Assembly (NCBI RefSeq): GCF_000004825.1
Contig: NW_008805066.1
Coordinates: forward strand, 806,001-870,000
Length of the DNA stretch: 64,000 nucleotides
DNA from: Heterostelium album PN500
Lineage: Eukaryota; Evosea; Eumycetozoa; Acytosteliales; Acytosteliaceae
Direction: 5' to 3'
Shown: piece by piece, positions 36,899 through 49,039 of the stretch
Layout: every line of letters begins with the position of its first letter
Numbering within the stretch: the stretch's first letter is position 1
Translations under genes and position numbers: made by a program
The notes under the pieces: model-generated
Told to the model about the DNA's origin: nothing
Database searches by the model: none
The model's input: the letters and a program-made list of their open reading frames with translations, nothing else

Positions 36899-39079
36899 CT
36901 AATATTTTATTGATGCATATACACACCAAGTTCTATCGAATGTATCTTCTTCAAAGAAAGTTTCAAATTGATTGGTTTCAATTGAATATTTGAATTTCCC
37001 ATAATCACATGAACCAAGTGAACAGATATAGCTTGATGTTGGTGATTCTCGATGATAAATTAAATAAACATTTGCTTTTTCCTCAGGTATAGCATTGAGA
37101 TTGATTGTTTGTTTGGTTTGTGTTGGAATCGTAATTTCAAGGTGTCAGTCAACCATAAGCTTTCTTATCGCGTTCTTGACTGCGCTAATGATTCTTTCGG
37201 CTTGTCCGTTGGCTTGTTGGTTAGATACTACGGAGGTAGAATGATGAATGCCATATGCTTTCGTTAGTTTGAACAGCTTAGAAGTCAACTTGGAATCATT
37301 GTCGGAAACAATTTCAATTGGAATACCGTGGAGCTTAAAAATCTATTTATGGAATAGACTGATAACATCTTTGCTGGTGTAATCGGAACTTAAAGGAATT
37401 AATCTAGTCATCTTGGATAGAGCATCCCGACAACCATGATGGCATCGAACCTCCTACCCATGTATTCTTCAACCGGCAGATTAGGAATGAAATCAACATT
37501 GATACGTTGGAAGCACTTGATCGGAGTGGGAAGTGGAATCAAGTGGCCAATTCTCTTACGTGCATGGTCGCTGGCGCGTCTACACACGATGCAATCGTCA
37601 CAGTACTTTTTAATATCGGCTGCCATGTTATGGCCTTCACTTGCGGAAGTCTTCGATGTCTTTTCGTAAGGTTTCATTGGTGTCACACGTGCACATAGCA
37701 GTAGTATCGGTTTAAAAACAGTCTTAACAATGGACATGATCATGTGTAACGTGTCTGGTGGAACTTTAGAGCAAATTGTTGACAACAGACATAACTCTAG
37801 GTACTACCCAAGAAAGCTTATGGTTGACTGACACTTGGAATTACGATTCCAACACTTTGTATGATACTGAATATAATGAACCTTTGAAGATCATTGATGA
37901 TACTTGCATACCATATCCACCAATTAATCGATGATATCTTTCAAATTTCATTGTCTTGATGTTGAATCTATCAATTCTATTGCTTATATATAAACCATTC
38001 ACTAAATAGATATGATCTTGACCATCATAACAAACTGACATATTAGAATCACCTTTGATTACTTTGATATCACCAATATGTTCAATTGATTTCGATTTTG
38101 AGTTTGAATTGTTGTTTGTGATGATCAGTGTTGCTCCTTTTGAAGTGTGTGTTGTGAAAATATAAGATTGTTTGTTATCATTGTTGTTTGTTATTGATGT
38201 TGTATTTATTGATTCAGTTGATTCAATGTTATCAAGTTTGATTGATTGTTCAATGATTGAATTCAATTGATTGAAATCAGGTTGTTTGATTGATAATTTA
38301 TATGATGATAATGTTAAGTTATTATTGTCTGTGATTTTAGTTGTTGATTCATTGAATTGATTGTTGTATTTATGAATGATATCTAATAATAATGATGTCG
38401 AGTCGTTATTATGTTGTTTGAGAAGTTCATCAATATTGAATACATCATGATGATCATTAAACAATGTTTGATTATTATGATTGATGAATGATTGTAATGA
38501 TGAACTTGTTGTTATTGATTCCATTATTGTTGTTGAATATAATGTTGTTGTATCTGATATTATTGACTGATTATCATAACTACTATTATTATCATTATTA
38601 CTATTTAATTTATTAAATATATTTATAATATTTAATAAATTTTTTAAATGATTTATATTATAATCGATTTGATTTGTGATTGTATGTTTATCATTGATAA
38701 TATCTCTTTGTAGTTTATGTTCTTCTCTGATTAGATATTGATGTAATTGTTCAAAATGTTGTTTGATTTCATTCTCTGTTGTTGATAATCTTTGATATCT
38801 GTATGTCGATGATCTTAATGATTCCCATATCGATAGCATTGTTTTCGAGAACACAGATTCATCATCATTATTACTAATACTCTCTTCATGGTTATGATTA
38901 TTTTTATTCGCATACTCTGTTTTAAAGATATTATTTAATGATTGCTTTATTTTTGTGACATGATGACAATGAATCAAGTGTTTTGGTTGTTGTTTGCAAT
39001 GATCAAGTGTGCAAACCGAACACATCAGTTCATTGCACTCAAAGCAAATAAATTTTAATTTATGAGATTCTGAACACAT
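36899..39079 (-). pseudogene. B-box / propeller family copy 3, split by an insertion
   Basis: The 5' part (37855-39079) starts MCSESHKLKFICFECNELMC, a B-box finger clearly different from copies 1 and 4. The helical body after it (STTENEIKQHFEQLHQYLIR) is nearly identical to copy 1. About 40 residues ahead of the propeller are missing relative to copy 4. The frame breaks off inside the blade SLYSVSYK, where an integrase-bearing insert (37121-37854) begins. On the far side the 3' end of the gene resumes at 36899-37120 with TKQTINLNAIPEEKANVYL and ends CVYASIKY. About 70 residues of the family sequence are absent at the insertion point. The gene is inactivated. Confidence 0.82.
37121..37854 (-). 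mobile_element. Integrase-bearing insert with inverted terminal repeats, broken (Tdd-4/Ginger-like or Ty3/gypsy-derived)
   Basis: A 734 bp insert in B-box copy 3. Its ends form an imperfect inverted repeat of about 46 bp (37120-37166 against 37810-37855), starting TGTTGGAATCG and ending CGATTCCAACA. Inside, on the minus strand, are a zinc-binding HHCC segment and an integrase catalytic core of Ty3/gypsy type. Inverted repeats with TG..CA ends plus a gypsy-like integrase fit the Tdd-4/Ginger class of DNA transposons known in Dictyostelium; a rearranged LTR element is the alternative. It is incomplete and has a few breaks. No clear target-site duplication is visible. Identity between the arms suggests a fairly young age. 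Confidence 0.7.
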
Positions 39080-39350
39080 TCATTTAATAGTTTGAAAATT
39101 AGATCTAAATTATCTAAAAATGAATAAACCAACTCGATAGATGAAAACTACAAAAAAAAAAAAAGTAAAATTAAAAATAGGGGTCAATATGGTCAAGGTG
39201 TATTTTTTTTATTAAATTATTTTTTCTGGGTTTGAAAATTGTTGACCTCCACTTTTTTTTGTGTGAAGCAATGTTTTGAAAAAGTAATCAATGAATTGAA
39301 AAACAAAATAAATTATTCATAAAATAAAAAAGATATTTTTCATATAATAA
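39080..39350. other. Divergent promoter spacer
   Basis: AT-rich spacer between the minus-strand B-box copy and the plus-strand FNIP gene. No coding sequence is seen. Confidence 0.4.
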
Positions 39351-41097
39351 ATGTTAGATAACAAGTACAATAAAAGTATTTTAGATTTACCATATCATAT
39401 ATTGAAAGATAGAATATTTCACGTAGAGAATGAATTAGAGATTCTAGATGGCATCTGTTTCAGTCTGACTTGTAAGCGATTCTATATGAACAGAGATCGC
39501 TACTTGGTGTTCAACTACAAGTACTATCCACTAAAATTCATCGAAAGAGTGAGAGATACCGCCTCTATGAAATCGTATTCACATCAATACCAACAGATGA
39601 TCGATTCAAGACTATCGGACAGTCAATGTCAGAGAATGATCTTGTTTAGAGAGAAACAAGAAGTTAGTGCAGATATCTTTTCGACCTATGATTATATAGA
39701 GTATTATGGTAAGTTGGTTTTGTAGAAAAAAGAAAAAGGAAAAAACGAAATAAATATGTAGATCGCCAACTAAAAAATATTTATTTATTATATTTTTAGA
39801 TGAGAATAGTGAAGTAGCTATACCACCAAACGTTGTATTTCTAGCTATAATTTGTAATGGTTGTACTAGTTTACCATCAAAGGTTTCGGAATCCAATGCT
39901 ATAACTATGTTTATTAGAGGTGATAAGTTGCAGCTGGAGCCAAATAGCTTACCGAAAACATTGAAATATTTGACAATCTGTGCAAAGCTGGGAGATTCTT
40001 TGGAGCATGGAGTGTTTCCCGAGAGTTTAAAATCATTGGTGCTTGGCAACGGTAACAACGTGACGTTCAAACCCTATATATTGCCACCGACTTTGGAGGA
40101 ACTAACGTTGCCAGAGGAATGTAAATGTAAATTTGAAGAGGGTTCACTACCTCCCACCCTAAAGCGATTGACTCTTGATTTCCAGTTGCTTCAAGAGAAC
40201 ATACAATATATACCAACTGCCAATCTGGAGTCAATGTCATTTTCCTATACTTCCATGCTTCCGGAGAGGGATCTTGAACTTTCTGGGCTGAAACGATTCA
40301 ACAAGCTTGTGAGTGTCGATAGTATAAGTTTCGATTACGTCCAGCATCTACCGGATTCAGTTACAACTCTAACGTTTATGATGTACGATTTGAATGGTCA
40401 GACTATCGAACCCAACACATTCCCACCAGCAGTCAAAGAACTGGATTTATCGAATCTGACCAACTACAAATTGACCGTCGGAAGTATACCGTCTGGCGTT
40501 TTAGAATTGAATCTCGGAAAATATCACCATGTATTAGAAGAGGGAATCGTTCCACACGGTGTAAAGCGACTGACTATTGCAAGCGATCATAGAAATGGCA
40601 AACCATTGGTAGCTGGCTCCATTCCAGATTCAGTTGAGATACTACACTACTCGAATGCCTGCAAGATCGAACCAAACATGCTGCCGGAATCCATTGAGAT
40701 TCTCTACTTGGGTTTCTTGTATAAACATCAGTTGGAACACGAAGTGCTGCCACCGCGCTTGAAGAAATTCGTTTGGAACAGTCCGATCAATGTCGATCTC
40801 GAGGAGAATATTCTACCACCGACCATTTCGCATTTCAATGTAAAGAAATCGGTTTTATATCCAGAAGCAATCATGCCTTCGGAAACCGTTGAAACCAGAT
40901 TGGAAATTCATTTGGATCTATCTTATTTTAAAAATAATTCACTCGACGACATACCATTGGCGGTACAGAAGTTTTTAGTCAATACATTTACAGCTCGCAG
41001 AATCAATGATAATACATTCCTTTGTCTTAACCGTGGAAGAGGTGGATTTGTAAGTTCTTCTGAACAACTAGTTAACAACATCAAACAAATCACATAG
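39351..41097 (+). CDS. FNIP-repeat protein with F-box-like N-terminus
   Basis: Two exons (39351-39708 and 39800-41097) join to 551 residues. The N-terminus (LPYHILKDRIFHVENELEI, then CFSLTCKRFYMNRDRYLVF) resembles an F-box. From about residue 130 the protein is built of short leucine-rich FNIP-type repeats of about 22 residues, with the pattern LPxTLKxLxL..: LPKTLKYLTI, FPESLKSLVL, LPPTLEELTL, LPPTLKRLTL, IPSGVLELNL and VPHGVKRLTI. FNIP proteins form large families in dictyostelids and are thought to be SCF ubiquitin-ligase adapters; that role is inferred from the F-box. It looks intact. It lies between the B-box copy and a small glycine-rich gene and shows no signs of operon-like coupling. 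Confidence 0.85.
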
Positions 41098-41668
41098 TCT
41101 GGTGTGTTGTAATCAAAAACATCTCTATTTTCTTGTAAATAAAAATAAAATATATTGCAATTGTAAACTTGTTTAGAATAATTCCAATTACACACACTTA
41201 TTAAAATTAACTTTCAATGCATGTTACTGAATGAGCTTTAGTGAACCTTAAGACAAATTCTTTGGAGACCATGCTTATCTAATTGAAAAAAGATATAACC
41301 GATGCCATATTTTGATGCTTTGAAATTCACATGGAATAGTATAGTGTAGTCAGCGACTAAAAAACTAATGTTAGACACTTTGTCCTTAAGAAAAGTGAAT
41401 GAATCTCTTTATTCAATTAAAAAGTAACCAACAAGACCATTAAAATATTATATTTCAAGATTAAATCATTATGATAATTAATTATTTCCAAGACAAGTGA
41501 CATTCTCACTAAATAAATTCGTTTGGGAAAGTGTCAAATTTCAAAGTTTTTATTTTGTTTCACAATTAAATTCTGCTAAACACCTATAAATACTTGTGAT
41601 CTTTAAATTGTATTATTCATTCAATTCAATTCAATTCAATATTTGAATACAAATAATATTAATAAAAA
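41098..41668. other. Spacer with promoter of the small glycine-rich gene
   Basis: AT-rich spacer. Near its end lies a TATA box and, before that, a purine/pyrimidine-mixed stretch. No coding sequence is visible. Confidence 0.4.
41585..41593 (+). promoter_or_regulatory. TATA box of the HWRG-repeat gene
   Basis: TATAAATAC lies 84 bases upstream of the ATG at 41669 and is followed by a leader containing repeated TTCAA units. Confidence 0.4.
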
Positions 41669-41978
41669 ATGACAATTTTAGGTAAGGGATAGAAATTATA
41701 TAAAAAAATATTGTTTTTAACAAGAAACTAATTATCACTTTCTTTCTTTTTAAATTGTAATAGAGAATCTCCAAAAAATTGGACAGCCACTTGAAAGTAT
41801 GACTTCAGCAGCAGTCTCTTCATCGACTGGCTCGGAATCTGTTGAAAGCTTAACCCAAACAGCTGGTGAAGATTGGAGAGGTGGTGATAACTGGAGAGGT
41901 GGAAGAGGTGGACATTGGAGAGGTAGAGGCGGACACTGGAGAGGTGGTAGAGGTGGTGGTCACTGGAGAGGTGGATAA
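41669..41978 (+). CDS. Small Gly/Arg-rich protein with HWRG repeats
   Basis: Two exons (41669-41681 and 41764-41978) join to 75 residues. The first exon is only 13 bases (MTIL plus one base), so simple open-reading-frame scans would miss the gene. The protein begins MTILENLQKIGQPLESMTSA and ends in four to five WRGG/HWRG units (GGHWRGRGG, GGHWRGG). The tiny MTIL-type first exon, the short length and the glycine-rich tail recall the developmentally expressed hssA/2C/7E family of Dictyostelium. The His-Trp-Arg-Gly repeat itself is not typical of it. RGG-like repeats can bind RNA. Function unknown; family membership is tentative. Confidence 0.7.
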
Positions 41979-42218
41979 AAAAAACAACAATTCATTTACC
42001 TCAACCTAGTTATAAATATATATTCAAATTTATATTATCTTCTTTGATATTATTATTTTCTAATAAAACAATAATTATTATTATTATTAATATAAAGATA
42101 CAATGGGTAATTAAATATTTATTCTTACAAGATTTTATGATATTATTTTAAATGTAGTTGTGTGTAGTAAATCAAAATCAAATCAAAATTGATTTTAATT
42201 ATATTATATTATATTATA

Positions 42219-44871
42219 TTATGAAAATTGTGTATTCTTCGATAGTTTTGAAAGTCGTACAGTTTGATCGAGTGATCCAGTTACACAGGAACTCATCGTC
42301 GGATGCCAATCTACTGTTACGACCGGACCTGAATGTCCACCAATCTTTGCAACTGGACTATTGTTTTCAACCTAATATTAATTGATAATAATTAATAATT
42401 AAATAACTAAAAGGAATGATATTAATAATAATCTTTAATAGTACTTACATTATATATGAGTGCATATTTATTATTTGAACCAACAACAAAGGAAGTACCG
42501 TCAGAGTTGAACGATATCTTTGTGGTTCTATGCGTATCGATTGGGAATCCAGGGTATTCGTACTCCTTCTCTGGTTTTCCCATTGTGTGAATGTTCCACT
42601 GATTCAAACGACCGTCTTTACCCAATGAAAATATCTTATTATCGTCATTATAGAATTGAACAGCCAAGATCTCACTGGAATGTGCTTGCCAACCTCCAAT
42701 TGCTTGACAACTCTTTATATCTAAAAGTAACATAAGTAATAAATAAAAATTATTATTATTATTATTAATAAACTAATAGATTCGAATCATCTAATCTAAT
42801 AATTATTAGATCATATTCTTGAACATCATACCGAATATTCTAATGGTTCCATCTACACAACCAGTAGCCAATAGAGTACCGTTGTTATTATAACACATCG
42901 AATTGATAATTGCATTCGATGAAGATAGTCTATCTTCTGTTTTGAGTGTTCTAAAATTCCAAGTATAGACAATACCATCGGTTCTACCATTATTTGTCGA
43001 TGAACTCGCAAATGAATTACCATTTGGATTACAAACTAAATCTTCAACTCTACAATAAATTAAAGTTATTAGCAATATATTCGATTTACAACAAAAATAA
43101 GAAAATATTATAAAACTATAGTTTACCTAGGATATTCTTGAGATGTATTTATATCGCCAATTGCTTTATCAGTTGTAGAATTCCATAGTTTAATCTTTGA
43201 ATCTGTTGTACCACAGAGTAGCTATTATAAATATGGATGATGATATTTAAATATTGATTGGTTAGTATGTTATTTAAGTTTACTTAAAATATGTATTCTA
43301 ATAGATCAGTTACAAGTTTTGTTTTGTTCTCCCATTCTAATGATATCACTTCTGATAGACAGTAGATGGTGGTGTGTCTTGAGAAACCATCGACGTTCCA
43401 AACTCTAACGGTACCATCCACCGAGCTACTGGCAATCTTTGAGCCATTCGACGAGAATTTACATCTGGTCACTGGCGAGGTATGTGAAGTACAAACTTCC
43501 TGTGACTCTACAATATACGATGGATCAGAGATATTCGGTGATTTCACAGAGCTGTTTGTCTGTTTCTTTCCAATCTCATCCATCTCTGTCATCTCAAACG
43601 ATGCAGTCAATGTATTCTGTATTGATTTCCTTGATCTTACCGATCCTATTACAACTTTTTCTTTCTCTTCTTCATCTATATATATATATATATATATGAT
43701 GAATGATAATAATATATTAGTAATCATTATATAACCAGCTATTAATATAATTATAAGTGTAACAATATTGTAAAAAAGTAAATTATAATTATTATTTACC
43801 TGTTGTTGTACTATTACTATTTAAAGTTGATTGTTTTAAATCACGTTCTTTTGAATCAGTTGTTCTTCTGCTGACTCTTGAGAATCCCTGTATGTTATTA
43901 TTATTATTATTATTTGTTGTTGAATCTTTATCATTACTGCTGTTGGTACTGCTGCTGCTACTACCTGTATTCATTTCACGTTTGATTTGATACTCTAATT
44001 TATCTACTTGTGATCTCAATTCTTCGTTTTGATTGATCAAGTTCTCCAACTGAGTTTCCAATCTCTTTCTATTCTGTCTTTCTAAATTGAATTGTAATAT
44101 CTTTGGTAATGCTATAACAATACAAAATAAACAATAAATTTATAATAAGTAAATAGTTAGATCTTTAACATATATATATATTAATTTAAAATTAAAACTT
44201 ACGTATATTCTTAAAAATAGTTGATAAAAAGTTTCTTAATGACGATGAGAATGCTTCTGACCATGCTTTATTAAAGTAAACTTCAAACAAAGGATCTGAT
44301 TGTGGTGATCTTATATATGGTAATGCTAAAGATAATAATAAATTGATAATAATAGTAGTAATAGTTAGGTAAACTGTAATGATGATGATGATAATAATAA
44401 CTATTGTAAATATCATATATATATATACATACCAAACCAATGTTTCCAATCTGGATCTTTTACTAGTTCACTACTGTAATAATCGAAAAACTCTCTAACT
44501 TTTTCTAGTTTACCGTTGTTGACTGCTGTTATTAGGTAGAACTTCTTTAGAGAGTTGGCAAGTTTCTTGACGGTGGTGGAAAAGTCTTGTTTGTGTGTTG
44601 ATGTCACTGATGATTTGAAGCCATAGTGCGTAGTGTAGTCGATGCGATTGAAGAACGTAGAGTCAAGGAAGTTCCATAGTTCCACTAGGTGTACGATATC
44701 GTACGTCGTTATATAATAGTTGATCTGCTCTAGAATCTTATCGACTTGAAATCCTTTGAGCTTATCTGCCTTCTTCTCTAAGTTAAAGTAATGATTCGTC
44801 TGTGTAAAGCCTCGAAACACCAGATACTCCTTAACCAATTCATCTATATAATTTATAGATGAATGATTCAT
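42219..44871 (-). CDS. wdr91: WDR91-like WD40 protein
   Basis: Eight exons (44433-44871, 44203-44325, 43800-44111, 43314-43675, 43127-43221, 42832-43049, 42449-42720, 42219-42371) join to 657 residues. The N-terminus DELVKEYLVFRGFTQTNHYF, with KADKLKGFQVDKILEQI and WKHWFGLPYIRSPQSDPLFE, closely follows human WDR91. A coiled coil (ENLINQNEELRSQVDKLEYQ) and a Ser/Asn linker lead to WD40 blades such as TRCKFSSNGSKIASSSVDG, TVRVWNVDGFSRH, LLATGCVDGTIRIF and VTVDWHPTMSSCVTGSLDQ. WDR91 works on early-to-late endosome conversion through PI3-kinase control and Rab7. The order of domains and all exon phases agree, so the orthology is strong and the gene looks intact. Confidence 0.93.
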
Positions 44872-46165
44872 GACTATATATTTATATTTATATAAACTAA
44901 CTAACTAATCAAACAATCTATCTAACTAATCAATTTAATCTATAATAAATAAACTATCTAACTATCAAATCTTAATTATTATAATAAATAAATCAGAGTT
45001 GTGTTGTATCTGTGTTTATTTTTGTTTTTTTTGAAATCAATTAATAAATAAGCAATGATTAAAAACAATGAATATCTGAGTGGTGTTTTTGTGTGATCAT
45101 TTTGTTTTGCATAGAGAAAAATTTTTAATAAACCATAAAAAAAAATCTTGAAAAAAAAAGAATCAAAAAGGCTTCTAATTTTTTGTGATTAATATGTGGT
45201 AAATAAATATTTAAATTATTTAAATATTTGTCGATCTATAAAAAAGAAATATTTAATTTAATGAATTAGATAATAAATTAAACAATAATTAATGGTAATA
45301 CTATGTAACTAGTCAACAAAATGAAGAAAAAAACAAAAATTGTTTTCAAAATAATTGTAAAGCTACTCATACTTCTAATATTTATTTATCTTGAATTTTT
45401 ACTTTTATTTAAGAAAATACTTTATTGTTTGTTTTTTTTATATAATCATTAGATACTTTTAATTTTAATTTACACGGTTAATAGTTATCTTTATAAATTA
45501 TTTGGAAGTTGTTTTTTGAAAGTTTCTAAATTATGTTAGGAAAAAATAAAAACATTTTAACAGTTATGATGATCATTATTCAAAAAATAAAATTTGATTA
45601 GCTTCAAGTTTGAAAAAGATGTATCAAAAAAATTTGTTCCTAACCTTTTCCTAAGATTTTATATGGAACACTATATAAAATGCAGGGAAATTGGTGCTAA
45701 CATTAGTTAGAAACTCCGAATTAGGAATCCCCCACATAAGTGTCCAGTCAAATTTTTATTCAAATTTTTTATTTTATACACCACACCAAAATTTAATTAA
45801 TTAAAGAAACAACCTCAAAGAACCTGTTCTTTCTTGCAGAGATGAGGTACAACTAAATATAATTAATAAAAAGAGACTAAGACAAATAAACTAATTAAAA
45901 AAATGAAGTTAAATATAAATATTTATTAGTGATATAATTTTACTAGTAATAAAATAAAAATTAAGAATTGTAAAAGTTACCTACCCCATTTATCTCTATA
46001 AACTTCACACAAAATTCATTTATTTGTTTCTTCCCATTATTCATACAAATACACAATTTATAGATATCTATACATTTTTCCCTTCTCTTCAACAATATAA
46101 TACATATATTAATTCCTTTAAATAATTATTTATATCCATCATACACTCATCCATTACAACATCAT
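44872..46165. other. Spacer upstream of CRN-type gene A
   Basis: AT-rich sequence with a TATATAAAA box near 45672-45680. The last part (46005-46060) resembles 51885-51945 upstream of the second CRN-type gene, so part of the promoter/leader is shared between the two. No coding sequence is seen. Confidence 0.45.
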
Positions 46166-49039
46166 ATGGTCTTCGATACCACGCCTTCCAATCAGTGGAC
46201 GAATACTCAAGTGATTGAATGGCTCGACCAGTCAGTGACTCTCGGGGTTCATGTGGAGGACACAGCACCTTTCAGAGGATATACTGGTGCTATGTTGTCA
46301 ACAATGACCAAGGAGAACTTCAAAGAGAAGTCCAAGTCTGGCAGTGAATTATACGGCAATCTTCAATCGTACAAGGCTCCTGCACCTCCATCACAAGGTA
46401 TATATCTACATCACAAAAACACTATTACCCATCCAACCTAAATATTCTAACTAACATATTACCTTCTATCACTTCTTTTTCTATCTTTTCATTCTCTTTT
46501 TTCTTTTTATCTTTCACTCTCTTCTTATCTTGTCTTGTATTATATTTACACTTTCTTCTTCTCCTTCTCTTTCTTCTCGCCTCTCACTCCCCTCATTACT
46601 ATACTGCATTACCTATTTCTCATGTTCTTGTCTTTACACCTCTCTCTTTTCTTCTCCCTCTCCTTGTTCACAACTCTCACACCTCTCATTACTCTCTACC
46701 AATCATATTACTTCAATCGTTTCTTACAACCTATTCATACACCCTCTCACGCTTATCCACTACATATTCTTACAAATATTTACTTTCTTCTTCTGCCTTT
46801 ACTTCACTCTTCCCTCCACATATTCATATATTGCGTGCCAATCAATAACAACACGTCTTCTAATACATATCACCTTCATTCTTCCTTCATACCAATTCAT
46901 ACATTCTCACTTTAAATTTAAATAGGCATACCACCAACGTTAAACATCAGTGAACATTTACTAAAGACATATGGGGATCAAAAGTCCACGGACAAGGTAT
47001 GCTCTGACATCATCGTACGATGCGCACTATAACATCTAACTTACATTTCATTTAGTTCACCTATAACTTTACTCAATTTATTGGCCGACAAAATAATATT
47101 AATCAAATCATAAATGCAGTTTGTATGCGATTTAAGACCATGACATCAAACATAAAGAGTGACCAGAGCATGGTGGTGATTGCTGGTCCCCCTGGAATTG
47201 GAAAGAGTCGTATCCTACAAGAAGTCCCTCGGCACTTGATATCAGCTTCTGAGCTACCGAAACATCAGATCACGGTTGCTATCTCCTTCAGCAATGCTAC
47301 ACCTTTATGGTCTACAGAGATGTCTGCTGGAGTCGCCATATCCACACGAATGCTGTACAGTTACTTTATTGGAGAACTCGGTGTCAACTTCAATAACTTT
47401 ATTCGCCAACTCGAAACCAAGTTCGTGTTGAGAGATCTCACTCCATCTTTGGCATTGTCTATCATTGTCGAGCACTACAGATTAACAATCTCACCGGACA
47501 TTGACATTGTCAATGACAAGGAACAATTGGCAAACTGGCAAAAACAACAACAGATAATGGTCTTGATAGCTTTGGACGAATTTCAGAAAGCACTCATTGA
47601 ATCAGATGATCATCATATCAGGAGGTCATACCTCAAGAACGTTATACTGGAATTGTTGTCATTAAGTGGAAACAAGCAAGACACAACAACAACTGGGATC
47701 TCAACACCATCTGCTCTGTTGGAGAAAGGTACTTTTGTCTATATCATGACGGCTGGTACCATTCTTGAACCCATTGACCATATCATCAGCAAGGATTTTG
47801 GATTACTATACACATTCATCTCGCTTCCTCTCTTGACAAGGGAGGAATCTCGTATCATTCTCTTTGACTTCCTCTCAAAGTCCTCTATGGGCAACACTAA
47901 TTCTGGTAGAATTCCAATACCTCCATCATTCTTCACAACACTGGATACAACTGGGGGTTGGCCAAGACCCATTGAACTGTTCTTGAGAACTCTTGTTACC
48001 AATCCTGCAGACATTGACAAGCCAAACACTCGACACGAGATCAATTGGACAACAATGGACGCCCCAGTTCGAAAGCTGTTCGAAGCTACTGTCACAGAGT
48101 TCGATCGAACATATCCAAAGCTAACCAATAAACCCTATTTCGATATTATATTGTCACATGCAATCACTGAACATCCAATATTAGCTCAATGTCCGCTTGA
48201 TGATGCGCCTTCATACTTAAACTTGCAAAGCGATGGAGTCCTACTCCTCGAAGGCAACACAGTGCGGCTACCTTTCATCTTCATCCATGTCTACGCCACT
48301 CGCACCAACTTTAAAAGTCTCGTTCAGCTTACAAACTTCATCATTGATATGCGCCACGACGAGAAGTGGGAGACGTTTGTCGCCTTGTATGACTTCGTTA
48401 GAGGTGTTTGCTTTGGATATATTGGGGTAGTTCCAACCATCGATCAATACTACTCCAATGCCTACTTCTCCAACAGGACTTTAAAGGAATGTCGTATGAA
48501 ATGCATCAATTGTAAGTACCCGCTGCAACTCAACAAGCTAACAATTCTAACCTATATTCTTTACAGCTGGAGCACATATCTTTGCTGATAAGATGTATCC
48601 AGAGAGTTGCGAAGAGTGGGAAAAGAATACATTCAAGAATCATTTGGAAGAAGGATGTTCTATGTCTAATTCAAAAGGAGCCTTGGTTGACTTTGTTCTT
48701 CGCAGAAAGATCTGGATCAACAACAATTGGACTTGGATATGGATACTGGGAGACGCCAAGTTTACAAGTGACGACAAAATCTTGGATTTCAATTCAGTGG
48801 TCAAGCCAGTCTTGAAGAAATGCGAAGAAGCCCATAAGAACTTGGTCCCTAAGAGTTCTGAGGGCCCCAATCAACCAAGTTCTGATGTGCCTTTTGGTTA
48901 CATTGTCTTCATCTCAACAAACAAAAGACTAAGCGATAGTATTACTGCAATCAAGGATTATAACAATATCATAATCGTGTCCAAGGAATACTTCAACTAT
49001 TTCTCTAAACCATTCAGGTCTTTCCTTGAGCCTTTTTGA
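46166..49039 (+). CDS. Crinkler-type (CRN) effector A: SAM-like header, P-loop NTPase, nuclease-like C-terminus
   Basis: Four exons (46166-46397, 46926-46996, 47056-48511, 48567-49039) give 743 residues in one frame. Residues 1-77 form a SAM-like header (NQWTNTQVIEWLDQS, then YTGAMLSTMTKENF). A STAND-like NTPase follows: Walker A AGPPGIGKSR, Walker B LIALDEFQ, and the GGWPRPIELF motif equivalent to the GGHPR signature of CRN and RHS proteins. The C-terminal exon (VDFVLRRK, WILGDAKF) resembles the restriction-endonuclease-like domain of CRN proteins. Such proteins are transposon-derived effectors found in oomycetes, fungi, amoebae and others. The header lacks the first roughly 75 residues present in copy B, so the gene looks whole but starts inside the header. 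Target and activity are unknown. Confidence 0.75.
46398..46925 (+). other. Long pyrimidine-rich intron of CRN gene A
   Basis: This 528 bp intron is far longer than the 55-130 bp introns elsewhere in the window and is almost pure C/T on the plus strand. It begins GTATATATC. Its first roughly 390 bases are nearly identical to the intron of the second CRN-type gene (52609 onward); the remainder differs. Confidence 0.75.

Noticed and set aside
2540-44871. A functional cluster of endosome/ubiquitin genes
   Set aside because: Rab-like, AN1-UBX, IST1-actin, OTU and WDR91 genes occur in one window but on different strands with unrelated neighbours; these are common gene classes and chance suffices.
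46530-46925. Long open frames through the C/T-rich stretch (two frames), also at 52741-53252
   Set aside because: Both frames are open only because pyrimidine-rich DNA lacks stops; the predicted proteins are Ser/Leu/Phe/Tyr-only and the interval has good intron ends.
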